DNA of 64,000 bases from positions 456,501-520,500 of the forward strand of contig JAANYP010001787.1 of the NCBI GenBank assembly GCA_020465985.1. The letters are read 5' to 3'. A program made the translations under genes and the position numbers. Shown here one piece after another: positions 11,655 through 25,289 of this stretch. The DNA is from Centrapalus pauciflorus. Its lineage: Eukaryota > Streptophyta > Magnoliopsida > Asterales > Asteraceae. The notes below the pieces were generated by a model. It did no database searches. It was given only the letters and a program-made list of their open reading frames with translations, and was not told where the DNA came from. Position 1 is the first letter of the stretch; the number at the start of each line of letters is the position of its first letter.

Positions 11655-11880
11655 GAAGTGGGTAAAAATCGGATTTTTTTCCGGATAAAAACCGGTTTTT
11701 TAACTGGTTACAAAAAAACCGGTTAATTATCCGGTAAAAAAACCGGTCCTCTGATAAACTGCTTAACCGGTTGAAAAACCGGTTTGGTTTAAAACCGGTT
11801 CGGTTTCAAAAAAATCCGGTTACAAGGAAACCGGTTTCGGATCGGATTCGGATCAAAATCGGATAACCGGATTTTTCGTG
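11655..11880. repeat. right subterminal AACCGG array of the hAT element
   Basis: A dense array of AACCGG/CCGGTT motifs in both orientations mirrors the left array. It lies upstream of the transposase ATG, so it may also overlap the element's promoter. Confidence 0.7.
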
Positions 11881-12211
11881 CACCTCTAATAATAGTGCCC
11901 GATTTTGTTTAATTAAAAGTCAATGACAAAAATTAGAATATAATACAAAACCATAGGAAGCTGTTATAATCAATTCTCAAATAAATGTTTAAAATTTGAA
12001 AAGTTACAAATCATAAGCACCTTCTTATAATTATCTTTTAAACTATAGGGACCTTTTTGTAAATTGTAAAAAAAATAGGGACCTATTTGTAAATTGTGAA
12101 AGCACCAAAACGGTGCGTTTCACAATCACAAATGTAGGTTATATAAATATAATTTTGATGTAAAAAAAGGGTTAAATACTATTTTAATATCTAATTTAAA
12201 AATTTTTTTAA

Positions 12212-12425
12212 GGATAATTACAAAATAACCATAAATCCAACCCACTTATCAAGTATTACCCCAAAAAAAAAATCAACCTAACCAAAATACTTACAATTTA
12301 CGTTACCATATTTACGTGATAGCCAACATTTACGTTATGTGTACTTTTTAATAATATTTTAATACATTACGTTACAAAAAGTGAATGTATAACGTAAAGT
12401 ACATTAGTTTTACGTTACCAAATTC
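12212..12425. mobile_element. half copy of the 13789-14246 Mutator-like MITE family
   Basis: This stretch repeats the arm of the MITE at 13789: ATAATTACAAAATAACC, then TTTACGTGATAGCCAACATTTACG, GTACTTTTTAATAATATTTTAAT and ACGTTACAAAA. The opposite arm is not seen, so it is a truncated copy. The rest of 11897-12740 is AT-rich without coding signal. Confidence 0.55.
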
Positions 12426-12754
12426 AAATTTTGCTCATTCCCAAGAAATATTTGAATTTGAATTTGGTTAAGTAATGATTGCATATTTTCTCAGATCGTG
12501 AAATGTTGAATGATGATAAAATATTGTTTTTATTTTTTTTACTGGGAATGATACTTAATTTTTATTTTTATCTTATTATTGGTCAATCATACTTTTTTTA
12601 GTTACAACTGAATTACATATATTTGTTGAAAAACTATTTTACATTACTATCTAATCTTATAATACCATCAATGTCCCAATTAAAACTTATACTTAAAATC
12701 TTTTGGTTTAAACAAACCTAGAATACCATCAGGCTATAAACGTTTTGGTAAGAT

Positions 12755-13600
12755 TGAGGCAGTGTTTGGTATGTAGTATTGGAAGACGGAATGGAATGAA
12801 TCATTACGACATAACGAAAAAAAAATTATTTGTTTACCCTGTAATAATGAAAAAAAAATCATTACGTAAGAATTGTGAATCATTCACATCTATTCATTTT
12901 CATTCATTGAGGAAACGGTTTTTTTCCATTCCCTCGAGTAATGGAATGGAATTGAATTTTATAATTTTATATTTCTACGTATGAATGTGCAAATAAACTG
13001 AAACCAAACCAAAAATCAAACTAAAAACCGTCGGTTTGTTTTATATTTTTGGGAAACCGATTTTTTGGGTATGGTTTAGGTTTTAATATAAAAAACCAAA
13101 TGAAACAACGGATCCGAAGCTTATGTATATATTTATATATGAATATTCTATATATTTATTATATATATAATTAATTTTTTATTAATTATATACATACATG
13201 TTGTATATCTTTTATATATAATATAACTAACATTAACTTACAATTATTAATTATTAGTGTAATTATATGTATGATTATACATAGAGATACTATATAAAGT
13301 TGTGTGTGTGTAATATAATTAGTGTGTGTTTATAAATAATAAATTGGCAAAAACGGAAAACCAAAAAACCAGGAAAAAAAATAAAAAATCGAAACCAAAA
13401 AGTTTCGAAATATGAAAAACCAAACTTTTCAGGTTTGTTTCAAGTTTTGACAAAAATCAAACCAAAACGTATCATGCTTACCCTTATTCCTACCTACCAA
13501 GCAACATTAATATCCCATTTCATTCGAATGATATAAACAAACATGTTAATTTCATTACCTTGTCTAATCCATTCCATTGTCAGTTCATTACATCCACCAA
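12755..13600. mobile_element. decayed MITE with nested hAT-like relic
   Basis: The left tip (GGCAGTGTTTGGTATGTAG) and repeated GGAATGGAAT/TCATTAC stretches resemble the GTTTGGTA-type MITEs elsewhere in the window. Matching inverse sequence (CCATTCCATTG, TTCATTAC) resumes at about 13500-13600. Between them, about 13000-13470 is bounded by AACCAAAC-rich sequence and its inverse, as in hAT-derived relics. Boundaries and duplications are not clear. Confidence 0.35.
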
Positions 13601-13788
13601 AAACTTGAAAATCCTTTCTCAACCTAAAATTTATTTAGGTTATCTTTATTTTCAAAATTTGTATTCCATGTTTATTGGTGAATTCCATTTATAGCATTTT
13701 GATAAATTTAGTGACAATCTACGAAACCAAACTAGTAATTGGTGGATATAATGATTTTTTCCTAAATATTAGAGGTACTTTGTTATTA

Positions 13789-14246
13789 GGGTTAATTACT
13801 AAAATAGCCACATATCACACCTCTTTATCACTTTTTAGCCTATAAATTTTCATTTTACCAAAATAGCCACACTTTACGTTATCACATTTACGTGATAGCC
13901 ACCATTTACGTGATATGTACTTTTTATTCATATTTTAATGCATTACGTTACAAAATGTTATTGGTAACGTAAATGCTTGTAATTTACATGACCACTTTTA
14001 ATCATTACATTTTTATGGAGAAGGAGCATATTTTTAAAAGTGGTCACGAAAAGTACAAGCATTTACGTTACCAAACACCTTTTGTAACGTAATACATTAA
14101 AATATGAATAAAAAGTACATATCACGTAAATGGTGACTATCACGTAAATGTGGTAACGTAAAATGTGACTATTTTGGTAAAATGAAATTTTAATGACTAA
14201 AAAGTGATAAAGGAGTGTGATAAATGACTATTTTAGTAATTATCCC
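13789..14246. mobile_element. Mutator-like fold-back MITE (458 bp)
   Basis: The ends are GGGTTAATTAC and, read inward from the right, GGGATAATTAC. The arms (AAAATAGCCAC, TTACGTGATAGCCACC, GTACTTTTTATTCATATTTT) are repeated in inverse order around a short centre at about 14020. Flanking 9-mers TTGTTATTA (13780-13788) and TTATTATTA (14247-14255) match 8 of 9. It is non-coding. Confidence 0.75.
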
Positions 14247-14569
14247 TTATTATTACATCTTGATACTTTTATCTGACTCTTTTTTAGGAAAAAAAAAATC
14301 AAAACATCCAAACAAAATTACCATAAAACAATAAAAGGCAGACGTTTAAGTTGGTTAAAAATAAATTTCTATAATAATAAACTAGAAATATTTATTAATA
14401 TAAGATGAGATTCTGATGTAATGATGTATCATAAAATAATGTAAAACATAAAGAAAAGATATATTATCAATATTATCATGATAAATTTGTAAATGTGCTA
14501 ATTACAAATGGATGAATTGCCTTTTGGATATCCAGACCAGACCGGTTTAAAAAGGATCTAGGGGTGTTC

Positions 14570-15017
14570 AAAAGAAATCGGAAAACCGAGCCGGACCTGT
14601 CAATCCGAAACCAAAAAAACCAAAATATGACGGACCGGTTACGGTTTTCATTTTTATTAAACCGCAGGTAACCGAACCGAACATATCACAAATATTTACA
14701 TATAAATAGATAAGTTACAAGCTAAAATATTATATTTATAGTTTCATTTTAATTAAATATTTTTTTGTTTAAGTAGTTTTATGAAAATTTTAATGTTGAT
14801 ATATTTATTACGAATAAACTTAATTTTAAGGAACAATCAAAGTTTAAAAATTTATATTTCTATACTTTTATTATTTATAAAAAGATAACAACTATCCGAA
14901 ACTATCCTTAAACCGAACCGCATATAAGCGAAACCGAAACCGTAAAGCGAATAACCGAAACCAAAAATACGGTTCACACTTTTGCTACTAACCGAACCGA
15001 ACCGGTCCATGATTAGA
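14570..15017. mobile_element. hAT-derived relic, TAGGGGTGTTCAAAA end
   Basis: The left tip TAGGGGTGTTCAAAA followed by CGGAAAACCGAGCCGG, and the right part rich in AACCGAACCG, are the usual look of plant non-autonomous hAT elements with CCG-rich subterminal repeats. The right tip is eroded and no target duplication was fixed. The stretch 15018-15444 to the end of RGG copy 3 shows no gene. Confidence 0.4.
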
Positions 15018-15444
15018 CAACATTGCAAATTTTCTAGTCCTAAAGCTAACCAGTCTGCTTACTACATGATGAGCCTTACCCTTCAGCCCATGAAACAGAG
15101 ATGGCCCGAACGCAAGATCCGTATGGGTTGGATGCTATGATATTCTTTTCTTTCTTCTAGTAGGATGGTATGGTAATCCATTTCTTACTTCAAATCGAAG
15201 GAAAACCAATGAAACAAAAGTATCGATGTGAAACCATCCACGGCTAAAATATGCAACCCAAAGGGTAAACAAAATCGGATTAAATGACAATGTCAAAACT
15301 CAAAGAAACCCAACAACCAAGTATCGTAATGATGTACACTCTTTATAAAAAAAACATTGAAGTTTTAAATACCAAAGATCTATCAGGCAGGTCATTAAAG
15401 CTTACAAAAAAGAAGCCTACTAAGAGATTATGACATGAAAAAAC

Positions 15445-18400
15445 TCACTTGACACTTAAAGATGGGAATTGAGCAGCATCCTCAATAGACGGTGCAACCA
15501 TGTTGTTCATTCTGTATCCACTGCTGTATCCTCCTCTAAAGCCCCGTCCACGGCCCCTACCACGTCCACTCGGGTTGCTGTACCTTTCTCCCTCAGCAGG
15601 CTTCAGAAACTCATCAATGCTTACAGACTGCACCGTTAGACACAAATAAATAAGAGAATCGATCTTTACTCATGGAAATGGTCAAATGGCATCACAGGAA
15701 CCGTAAATACTCACCTTCTTTGCCTTTTCTTCCTTGTCAGCAGCCTCTTTCCGTTTGTCCTTCTCAGAACCCTGTTTATTACAAAGGTCAAAAGGAATCA
15801 AAAACACTAGAAGCAAATAAGGATGGTTGGATATCCTCCTATTTGTATTAAAAGTTCACCAGTTTAACAAAGATGTCTTCTTCGCTCTTTTTGTTCGAAA
15901 GCAGCTGCATTTTTGCCAAATCTTTGTCCAACACAACCTTTCTTTCCTCTGTCTTCAGAGATGCCAATGCTTTTCTCTTCTCTTCTAGCACTTTCTCGTA
16001 TTCCTCCAGGGTCATTTCCTACCATGTAACACGCAAAAAGGTGATGGCAATCAAAGCAAAAGCCCAAAACCACATATGGTACTAGCCAAGAAAAGACGTA
16101 GGAACTTGGAATGAAGCACACACACGCCATTATGTTCAAAGGTGTAAGATAAAGCACTTGATAATATCAAGACACTTATAAGTAGATATTGAAACAACAC
16201 CCTGATCTTTCCTGGCCATGTTCACACAGTTAAGGGGGTGTTTGGATGTATGATCTAAAATTGATTATGTTATATAAATGAAAATCAGAGAATCAGTTGT
16301 TAGAAACTTGCTTGAAGTTGTCATAAACTTCCGATGGGTTTTGATATTTGTGGTTTTAATAATAGGTTCACCAAATTGTGCCTAGTTTGAGGTCGGTCTT
16401 CTTTGTCCTTCATGGTGATATCAAGAGGACAGCATGATGACACAGGGTGATGATATTATCATCATGAATTCATGATAAAGATGGGAAAGTCTATAATCAG
16501 GCCAAACAAGGATGGATACGTAATTTAACATGTCCCACCGATAATCTTATCGAAGTGACAGTCAAAACATACTATTGGAATCCCTATATGATCAATATAA
16601 TCATAAGCAAAAGTAGGTTAACAGTAGAAATTCACAATAATCACGCAACACACGCATCCTCACATCCCAAGACACATAGAAAACCAACTTTGGAAAATGT
16701 ATACTAAGCTCATGGCAAGAAACACACCTTCTCCTCTGGCTCTTTCTCCTCAGGCACATCTACTGTGTTATCCTTGCTGGCATCAACTGCATCTTCTTGT
16801 CCTGCTTGTTTATCAGAGTCCACAATCTTTTCAGTTTCAGAAACAGGTTCTTCAGTCTCCCTGCATACAGATCAAATATGATCAAATGTTTTAAATCGAA
16901 CTTTAAGTTGATTCATTAAAGAGATGACAAAAGGCATAACTAAAGTACAAAACAGGTGTTCTCTTCCTAGATGTTTTAAAATTAAATACTTACGCCGCAA
17001 CCTCATCGACAGCCGTACCCCAATTCCCGCGACCGGCTCCTTCACGCTTAAACTCGTTTCTGCACAAAAGGGGATAAATAAAACCAAATAACTACATGCC
17101 ATCTTTCAGCTTGCGGTTTTTGCAAAGAGGTTATTTCCATGTCGATAGTTAATGACTTATCGGTGGCAAATTGGGTAGGTCATGCCGTCCTGGCAGGTTG
17201 CGTAGCTAAACCAACATGTGGGATTGAACCATCACCATGTTTCAGGTCCATATTTATGAATTCCGTAAATAATTAACGTATGAAATATGATCCAAAGTTA
17301 TCTGTCTTTTAGTTTTACTATTGTCACAAATAACTTCGAAAGTACAGAAGTACTAACCCATGACCAGTCCCACTGCGGCGTTCAAACACCCTCCTAGGGC
17401 GTTCACCTTCTGGAACATCTCCGTTATTGTATCCACCTCGCTTGCCACCACGGTTTCCCAAACGGGGTCCACGTCTTTCCGAGGACTTCTCGGTGTCTCC
17501 ATTTTCCACAGATCTGTACCCTCCAGAAAACCCATTGTTAAATCCATTAGAATTCTCATCATCAACTGAATCACGACTGAAACCACGCCCACCACGACCA
17601 CCTCTCCCAGTCCCACGTCCACCAAAGCGCCCTCCTCCACGTTGCCCATCAGTCTTTGCCTCTCGCACTGTAATTGAATGTATATGTATATCCACTTTAA
17701 ATGCACAGCATTGCACAAGACCATAATTATTGGTAAACAAAACCACATCCAATAATAAGACACGAGTACACTCCAAAAATATCAATAAAATTTTTTAATA
17801 TATTATAGAAGAATATCAATTTATATGCTTTTACTTTTATATGTTGTGAAACATGTCATAGACTCGTAAGCACAATCAAGCTACCATCTAAACACTCTTT
17901 TTTCCAGATACCCTTATTAGTGGGTTACATGTGTACTGGTGTACCAAATATATGTGTGGTGAATTTACATAATACACTGTGGTGAGGGTTTCTCAATAAA
18001 AAGTCAAGTTTGATAAAAAAAACTGACTAATAGAGAGTTGGTCATGTTGGATAAACATTTAGCCTATCTGTTAATAGAGATAAAACAATCTCTGCTTTGC
18101 TTTAGGTTGTCCAAATGCCCAAGCAGATGGAATATCTCCCTTTTAGTAGGTGTTAGGATATGCACTTTGAAAGTGATTATCTTCACGTTGCAAAAAACGG
18201 CTTCTATTGCTTGGGAAACATGCTTCTACTTATGTTCATTTGATTCATAGAGATTCAATAATCATTTCGATACGAACAGGTAGGGTATTAATTACTTATA
18301 TGTCCTTAAATTATCTATATTTTTTCCTTAAATAATCAGAGTGTACAGTCTACAAAACACTCAATGCCATCAAAAGTGTTTACTACAACTATAATCATCA

Positions 18401-19133
18401 GAAGCACTTCCAAAGGCTATGACCTGCATCAGGTTTTTATTGCAGTTATTGTCTAATCTTTAGATAAACCACTTTCAAAATGCGAACCCATACATCCCCT
18501 TAGTAACATTCTGCCCATTTTACCATCAGCAATCCTTACTGTATGCAAGGGACTTTGCTTTAGGTCCAGAAGTTCTCTCACTTTGTTAATGAGTATTTTC
18601 TTTCATTGATTATTAGCAAACAGTATATTCCTTATCTGATAATTAATTATATACTTTTTGGCTATTAACCTGTTCAAACATATGGTGCTCAATGCTACCG
18701 ATGCATTCCTCTTTATGTTTCTAGATCAAAATTGAAACATATAAAATTTTGAAATCTGGAATTTGAACATGTACAAATACAAATTCGCAATCATATCTCT
18801 AAACATACATTCTCCCATTACCAAAAAACCACATGTTGAATTCAGGCATCAGTATCACCGCACATTCACCACCACATACAATTGAAAATATTAATGATGC
18901 TCAAAAACCTATCATCAAAATTCGAACAAATAAACCGAAGTGGAAACAGTAAGTGTACCAGCTTGGGCAGGAGGAAGCGGCTTGGAAGGAAGCTTGGCTG
19001 GCGGCTTAGCAGCCACTCCACCAACAGGAGATTTCTTGGTGGTTGCAACCGGTACATGGAGCTTAGCTACGAGCTGGGTAGGGTCATCGTTATCATCATC
19101 AACCAAAAGATCAAAAGGGTTGGTTGTTGCCAT
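15445..19133 (-). CDS. RGG-box mRNA/ribosome-binding protein, copy 3 (RGGA-like)
   Basis: Seven coding exons: 19133-18959, 17667-17358, 17059-16994, 16860-16728, 16018-15860, 15771-15715, 15627-15445; 1083 bases, 360 aa, introns GT-AG in the same phases as copy 2. Exon 2 is one codon longer than in copy 2 (an extra Gly in RGGGRFGG). Order of parts: NPFDLLVDDDNDD N-terminus, first RGG box (GRGTGRGGRGGRGFSRDS), core FERRSGTGHG then NEFKREGAGRGNWG, acidic linker, MTLEEYEKVLEEKRKAL helix, C-terminal RG box (GRGRGRGRGFRGGYSSGYR) and FPSLSVK end. Expected role is cytoplasmic mRNA and ribosome binding; Arg in the RG boxes are typical methylation targets. Here GHG replaces GRG in the core, a different Arg-to-His change from copy 2. 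No disabling lesion is seen. Confidence 0.9.
18146..18499. mobile_element. PIF/Harbinger-type MITE in intron 1 of RGG copy 3
   Basis: It is flanked by TTA at 18143-18145 and 18500-18502. Inverted tips carry GTAGGTGTTAGGATATGCACTTTGAAAGTG and its degenerate inverse ending ACATCCCC. The right half is also recognisable in intron 1 of copy 2 (about 4985-5124, ending ACATCCAAACACCACC then TTA), so the insertion predates the split of copies 2 and 3. Confidence 0.6.
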
Positions 19134-19274
19134 GGGTTTCAACACAAAAACAAACGGCCAAAAGTTTGGATGAAGAGTTGATTATGAATACAACTGCTAA
19201 CTGTGGCTTTTGATCGATCCGATTAGATGTTACAGGAGAAGTGAGTGATAGTAAATTGCGGAAGAAAGAGAGAA

Positions 19275-19282
19275 AAACCCTA
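19275..19282. promoter_or_regulatory. telo-box upstream of RGG copy 3
   Basis: AAACCCTA lies about 140 bp upstream of the copy 3 ATG. A second AAACCCTAAT lies about 30 bp further up near 19310. It is shared with copies 1 and 2. Confidence 0.4.
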
Positions 19283-19329
19283 CCAAAGCAGAATTTAAGA
19301 AACGGCGTAAAACCCTAATATTTATTGAA

Positions 19330-20308
19330 AGCCCTTTGGACTCATATGGCCCTGGATGTATGGTAGCATGGTGTTTCCTGTTAATGGATGGTTAAAACAT
19401 GATACCCGGTCCACCCGGATTCCCGGATATTCAAAATTTTGGCACCCGATTTCAACTATTTTACATTTTTACTCCCAAATTTAAGATTTGGATATTATCA
19501 TATTTGGTTGACTGTAATATTGGAAATTCTAATTTTTTTAAAATTTTATAAATAAACATAAGCTTTTACATATTCAAAATTTAAAAGTATATATCAAATA
19601 AAAATATTTTACATATTCAAAATATAAAAAGTATATATCAAATAAAAATATAAAGCAAAAATGTCATTAATTAAACCTATCCATAGGTTAGTTACTTAAA
19701 ATCAATAAAAAAATATAGATATAGTTAACAAATAAAATACATAAAATCAAGTAAAACCTTAAAAATATTTTTAAAAATAAATATAAACAGTTAACATTAA
19801 TAAAAATAATCAATTATTAAGATTATTTTTTTGAGGATTTTAAAAAATTCTAATATCCAAATAATGTAAATTTTAAGATTTCAGTATTCAGTATTAGGGG
19901 TGGCCGTCGGTTTAGTTTACAATTTCGTCAGTTTTCTTCGAATTGGTTCTTTAAACCGAAATTTTTTTTGCTAAATTTTGAAAAATTAATAAAAAAAACA
20001 CTTAGACGATTTTGAAAACTAATCTACAATTTGATTTGGTCAAGTTTGAATTCAAATTTCAAAAGCATATGTTGTACCAGTTGAACGTCGTTCCATGTCG
20101 TGGCTGCTGATAAGCTATTATTATACTATTATTAAAATTAACAAAGACTTTACATAAAAAAGCAATCATAAATTTATATAATAAGAGAATAAGAAAATAA
20201 GGTATAACCATCGTTAAAATTTATTAACCCTTAAACATCAATAAGGTTGATTCATTCACAGATTCTAAAAAGATCTGGTTTATTATTTAGCCCACTAATT
20301 ATAAATGA

Positions 20309-20311
<3 letters not shown>
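19330..20311. other. AT-rich intergenic stretch upstream of RGG copy 3
   Basis: No coding signal is seen. A TAGGGGTGGCCGTCGGTTT tip near 19895, followed by AAACCGAAAT, looks like a worn hAT-type end but has no visible partner. Confidence 0.35.

Positions 20312-20364
<53 letters not shown>
20312..20364. repeat. (TA)n microsatellite 1
   Basis: About 26 TA units, followed by GAGAGAGAGA. It borders the left tip of inverted-repeat element A. Confidence 0.95.
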
Positions 20365-21142
<778 letters not shown>

Positions 21143-21147
21143 AGTGT

Positions 21148-21318
21148 GATTCAATGGAGAACCATAATGTATCGAAAAAACTAAAAGAGAATCACAAATC
21201 ACAAATGCATCACAATTTCCGCGTGATGCATTAAGATTCTTGCTTGATGCACCACCTGATCCAATATTATAAAGTGGTTTCCCGGATTTCTGATACATTA
21301 TGTTTCTCCATTGAACTC
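21148..21318. mobile_element. TA/CA-flanked inverted-repeat element B
   Basis: The left tip is TTCAATGGAGAACCATAATG; the right tip read inward is TTCAATGGAGAAACATAATG. It is flanked by the TATG/TG tract on the left and a CACATA-rich tract (21321-21374) on the right. It resembles elements C and D in tip sequence and in its internal GATGCAT/CGCGTGATGCAT motifs. Confidence 0.6.
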
Positions 21319-21849
21319 TCCCACATACACACACACATACACACACATATACATATACATACACACATATATACTCAGCTTAAGGAAAGCATTTTAAATA
21401 ATCGAGTGTACTGAACGCACCCCCTTGTGAATGATCATTTACAGATTTTTTTGCATAAACATGTATAAACCAATGTTATATGACTTTTCATCAAAATAAT
21501 CGTATTTTTATACATTAATAATAAAATAAATAAATCTTGTAATGGCTGAAAAAATCATGTAAATAATCATTCGCTTGGATATTTGGATGACCATTCATAT
21601 AAATATATGAATATTCACAAAAATTTTAAGAACGTAGAATTAGTAAATGATATGAAAGCTACACATCATATGTGTAACTTTAATTTAAACATGATTGGAA
21701 AAAAAAATGAAATTTTTTTTGAAGGCTAATATCTTCGAAGGCGCTCGATTTTAAATGATATTTTTTTGAACCTAAGCTTATATATATAATATGGTTTGTG
21801 TGAACACTTAAAATTTGCAGAGTACTGGAGTACTGTGAATACCTGTGAA

Positions 21850-22593
21850 CATGGGTGGATTTACATGGGCCCTAGTGGTGGCACGTGCCACCAGTCAATT
21901 GCTGAACAACACAAATCAAGTACTTAGGTTCTTTCGTAAAATTACTTCAAAGATATAAGTGTGCTACCAATAATTCTGACACTGTGCCAATGAAGGAGAA
22001 AAGTAGAAAGTGATTAAAAAAAGTTACATTGAGTTTTAATCGATGGGATAATCATCCTAAAAGAGTAAAAGATGAAATATTATAGTGATCGATTGATGTA
22101 GACAAGGCTTTAAAAAAGCAAACCTTTAATGTGTTTTTACGGAACAAGTAAAACTCTTATGGAAAAAGTAAAGTAAGAGAGAAGAGAGAGCTAACCACAT
22201 ATTTATAAACCCTTTATCAAAACACCTCTAAACCTAACAAGAGAAATTTTGTTTTTTAGTAAAAAATGAATTCATCTTCTGGCTTCACAAAACCCTTTTT
22301 CATAGTTTTTCTTTACAAAACTTTTTTATAGTTATCTTTAAATGACCAAGTAATTAAAGACATTATGAGAAATCGTCGCATGTAATGTTTGGCTTTAACT
22401 ACTAGTCAAATAAATCGAATAATTTGGGTTTGATTTTAATTTAGGTTCTTATCAATTTAACCTTTTGATAAATAAAACTGGCTGGAAATATTTACATAAT
22501 AAAAGAAATCTGACCTAAGGAACCCCAAACGAAATGACAATCATCTCTAATAAATTGTGCCACCAGTGGATGGAGTTTATAGATCCGCCACTA
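21850..22593. mobile_element. non-autonomous hAT element (744 bp)
   Basis: The left end CATGGGTGGATTTACATGG and the right end read inward TAGTGGCGGATCTATAAAC both lead to a GTGGTGGCAC / CTGGTGGCAC segment. Flanking 8-mers are CCTGTGAA (21842-21849) and CCTGTGAG (22594-22601), 7 of 8 matching. The interior has no transposase ORF. The GGCGGATCTA-type end is common in ZMYM1-like hAT elements. Confidence 0.65.
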
Positions 22594-22646
22594 CCTGTGA
22601 GCACATGAGTTTTCGGATGTGAACATATTCCTATATATAGAGGGAG

Positions 22647-22898
22647 GTTCAATGGAAAACCACCATGCACCTGAAAACTTGTGAAAACCACGCTGCACCA
22701 CCACAAATGCATCAAATTCCCCGCGTGATGCATCAAAATCCTGCGTGATTTATCAAATTTCCCGCGTGATGCATCAAATCCCACGTGATGCATCACCTTA
22801 TTTACGATCATGCCATCACGTTTTTCATGAAATGCACCCAATCGGACGGTATGGGTAGGTTTCCATGGTTTTCAGGTGCATAGTGGTTTTCCATTGAA

Positions 22899-22901
<3 letters not shown>
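22647..22901. mobile_element. TA/CT-flanked inverted-repeat element C
   Basis: The tips are GGTTCAATGGAAAACCACCATG and, inward from the right, GGTTCAATGGAAAACCACTATG. The interior has four to five repeats of a GCGTGATGCATCAAAT-like unit. A near copy in opposite orientation lies at 46961-47219 (element D). The right side abuts (TC)n then (TA)n. Confidence 0.7.

Positions 22902-22903
<2 letters not shown>

Positions 22904-22994
<91 letters not shown>
22904..22994. repeat. (TC)n then (TA)n compound microsatellite
   Basis: About 12 TC units followed by about 33 TA units between elements C and E. Confidence 0.95.
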
Positions 22995-24804
<1,810 letters not shown>

Positions 24805-24807
24805 TTA

Positions 24808-25272
24808 GGTCTTGTTTGTTTTTCATTAAGATAATCTTAAAGGTTCTGATTTCTAAACTTCAGATCTAGAATAAATTAAGATTGTTTGTTTAGTTTCAGA
24901 GTTAAAAGATTGCAACATCTGAATTTACCTCTTAATTTTAAGAGGAAGACTTAGGTTTGATATAAAAATTAAGAGGTCTCTTTTTTATTTTTAGTTTACA
25001 AACTCTAAGACTATTTATCATATATTAATTATTATAATTTCAATTATCTTTTTTGAGATGTTGATTAAAATATAAGTTCAGGTAATTTTAATTATAAAAA
25101 TGTTTATCATATTAATTATTATAATTTAATTTTTTATATAAATTAATTAATTATAATATATAATTAATTAGATATGATATTTTAAAGTAATTCAGATCTT
25201 AAGACCACTTCTTAATTTCAGATGTGGTTTTCAGACTTCAGACATCTAATCACTTAAAAAACAAATAGCATC
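24808..25272. mobile_element. PIF/Harbinger (Tourist-like) MITE
   Basis: The ends are GGTCTTGTTTGTTTTT and, inward from the right, GATGCTATTTGTTTTT, with TTA at 24805-24807 and 25273-25275. Internal CTTCAGATCT / CAGACTTCAGACATCTAAT motifs are shared with the smaller copy at 42511-42770. Confidence 0.75.
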
Positions 25273-25289
25273 TTAGTAATATGGTATAC

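Larger units (their letters stand above)
8711..11888 (-). mobile_element. complete hAT transposon with intact transposase
   Basis: The left end is TAGAGATGCACAAAA; the right end read inward is TAGAGGTGCACGAAAA, an imperfect terminal inverted repeat. Flanking 8-mers are ATAATAAT (8703-8710) and ATAATAGT (11889-11896), matching 7 of 8. Both subterminal regions are packed with AACCGG motifs, and a single uninterrupted transposase occupies most of the interior. All parts expected of an autonomous element are visible. It stands between RGG copies 2 and 3. Confidence 0.88.
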
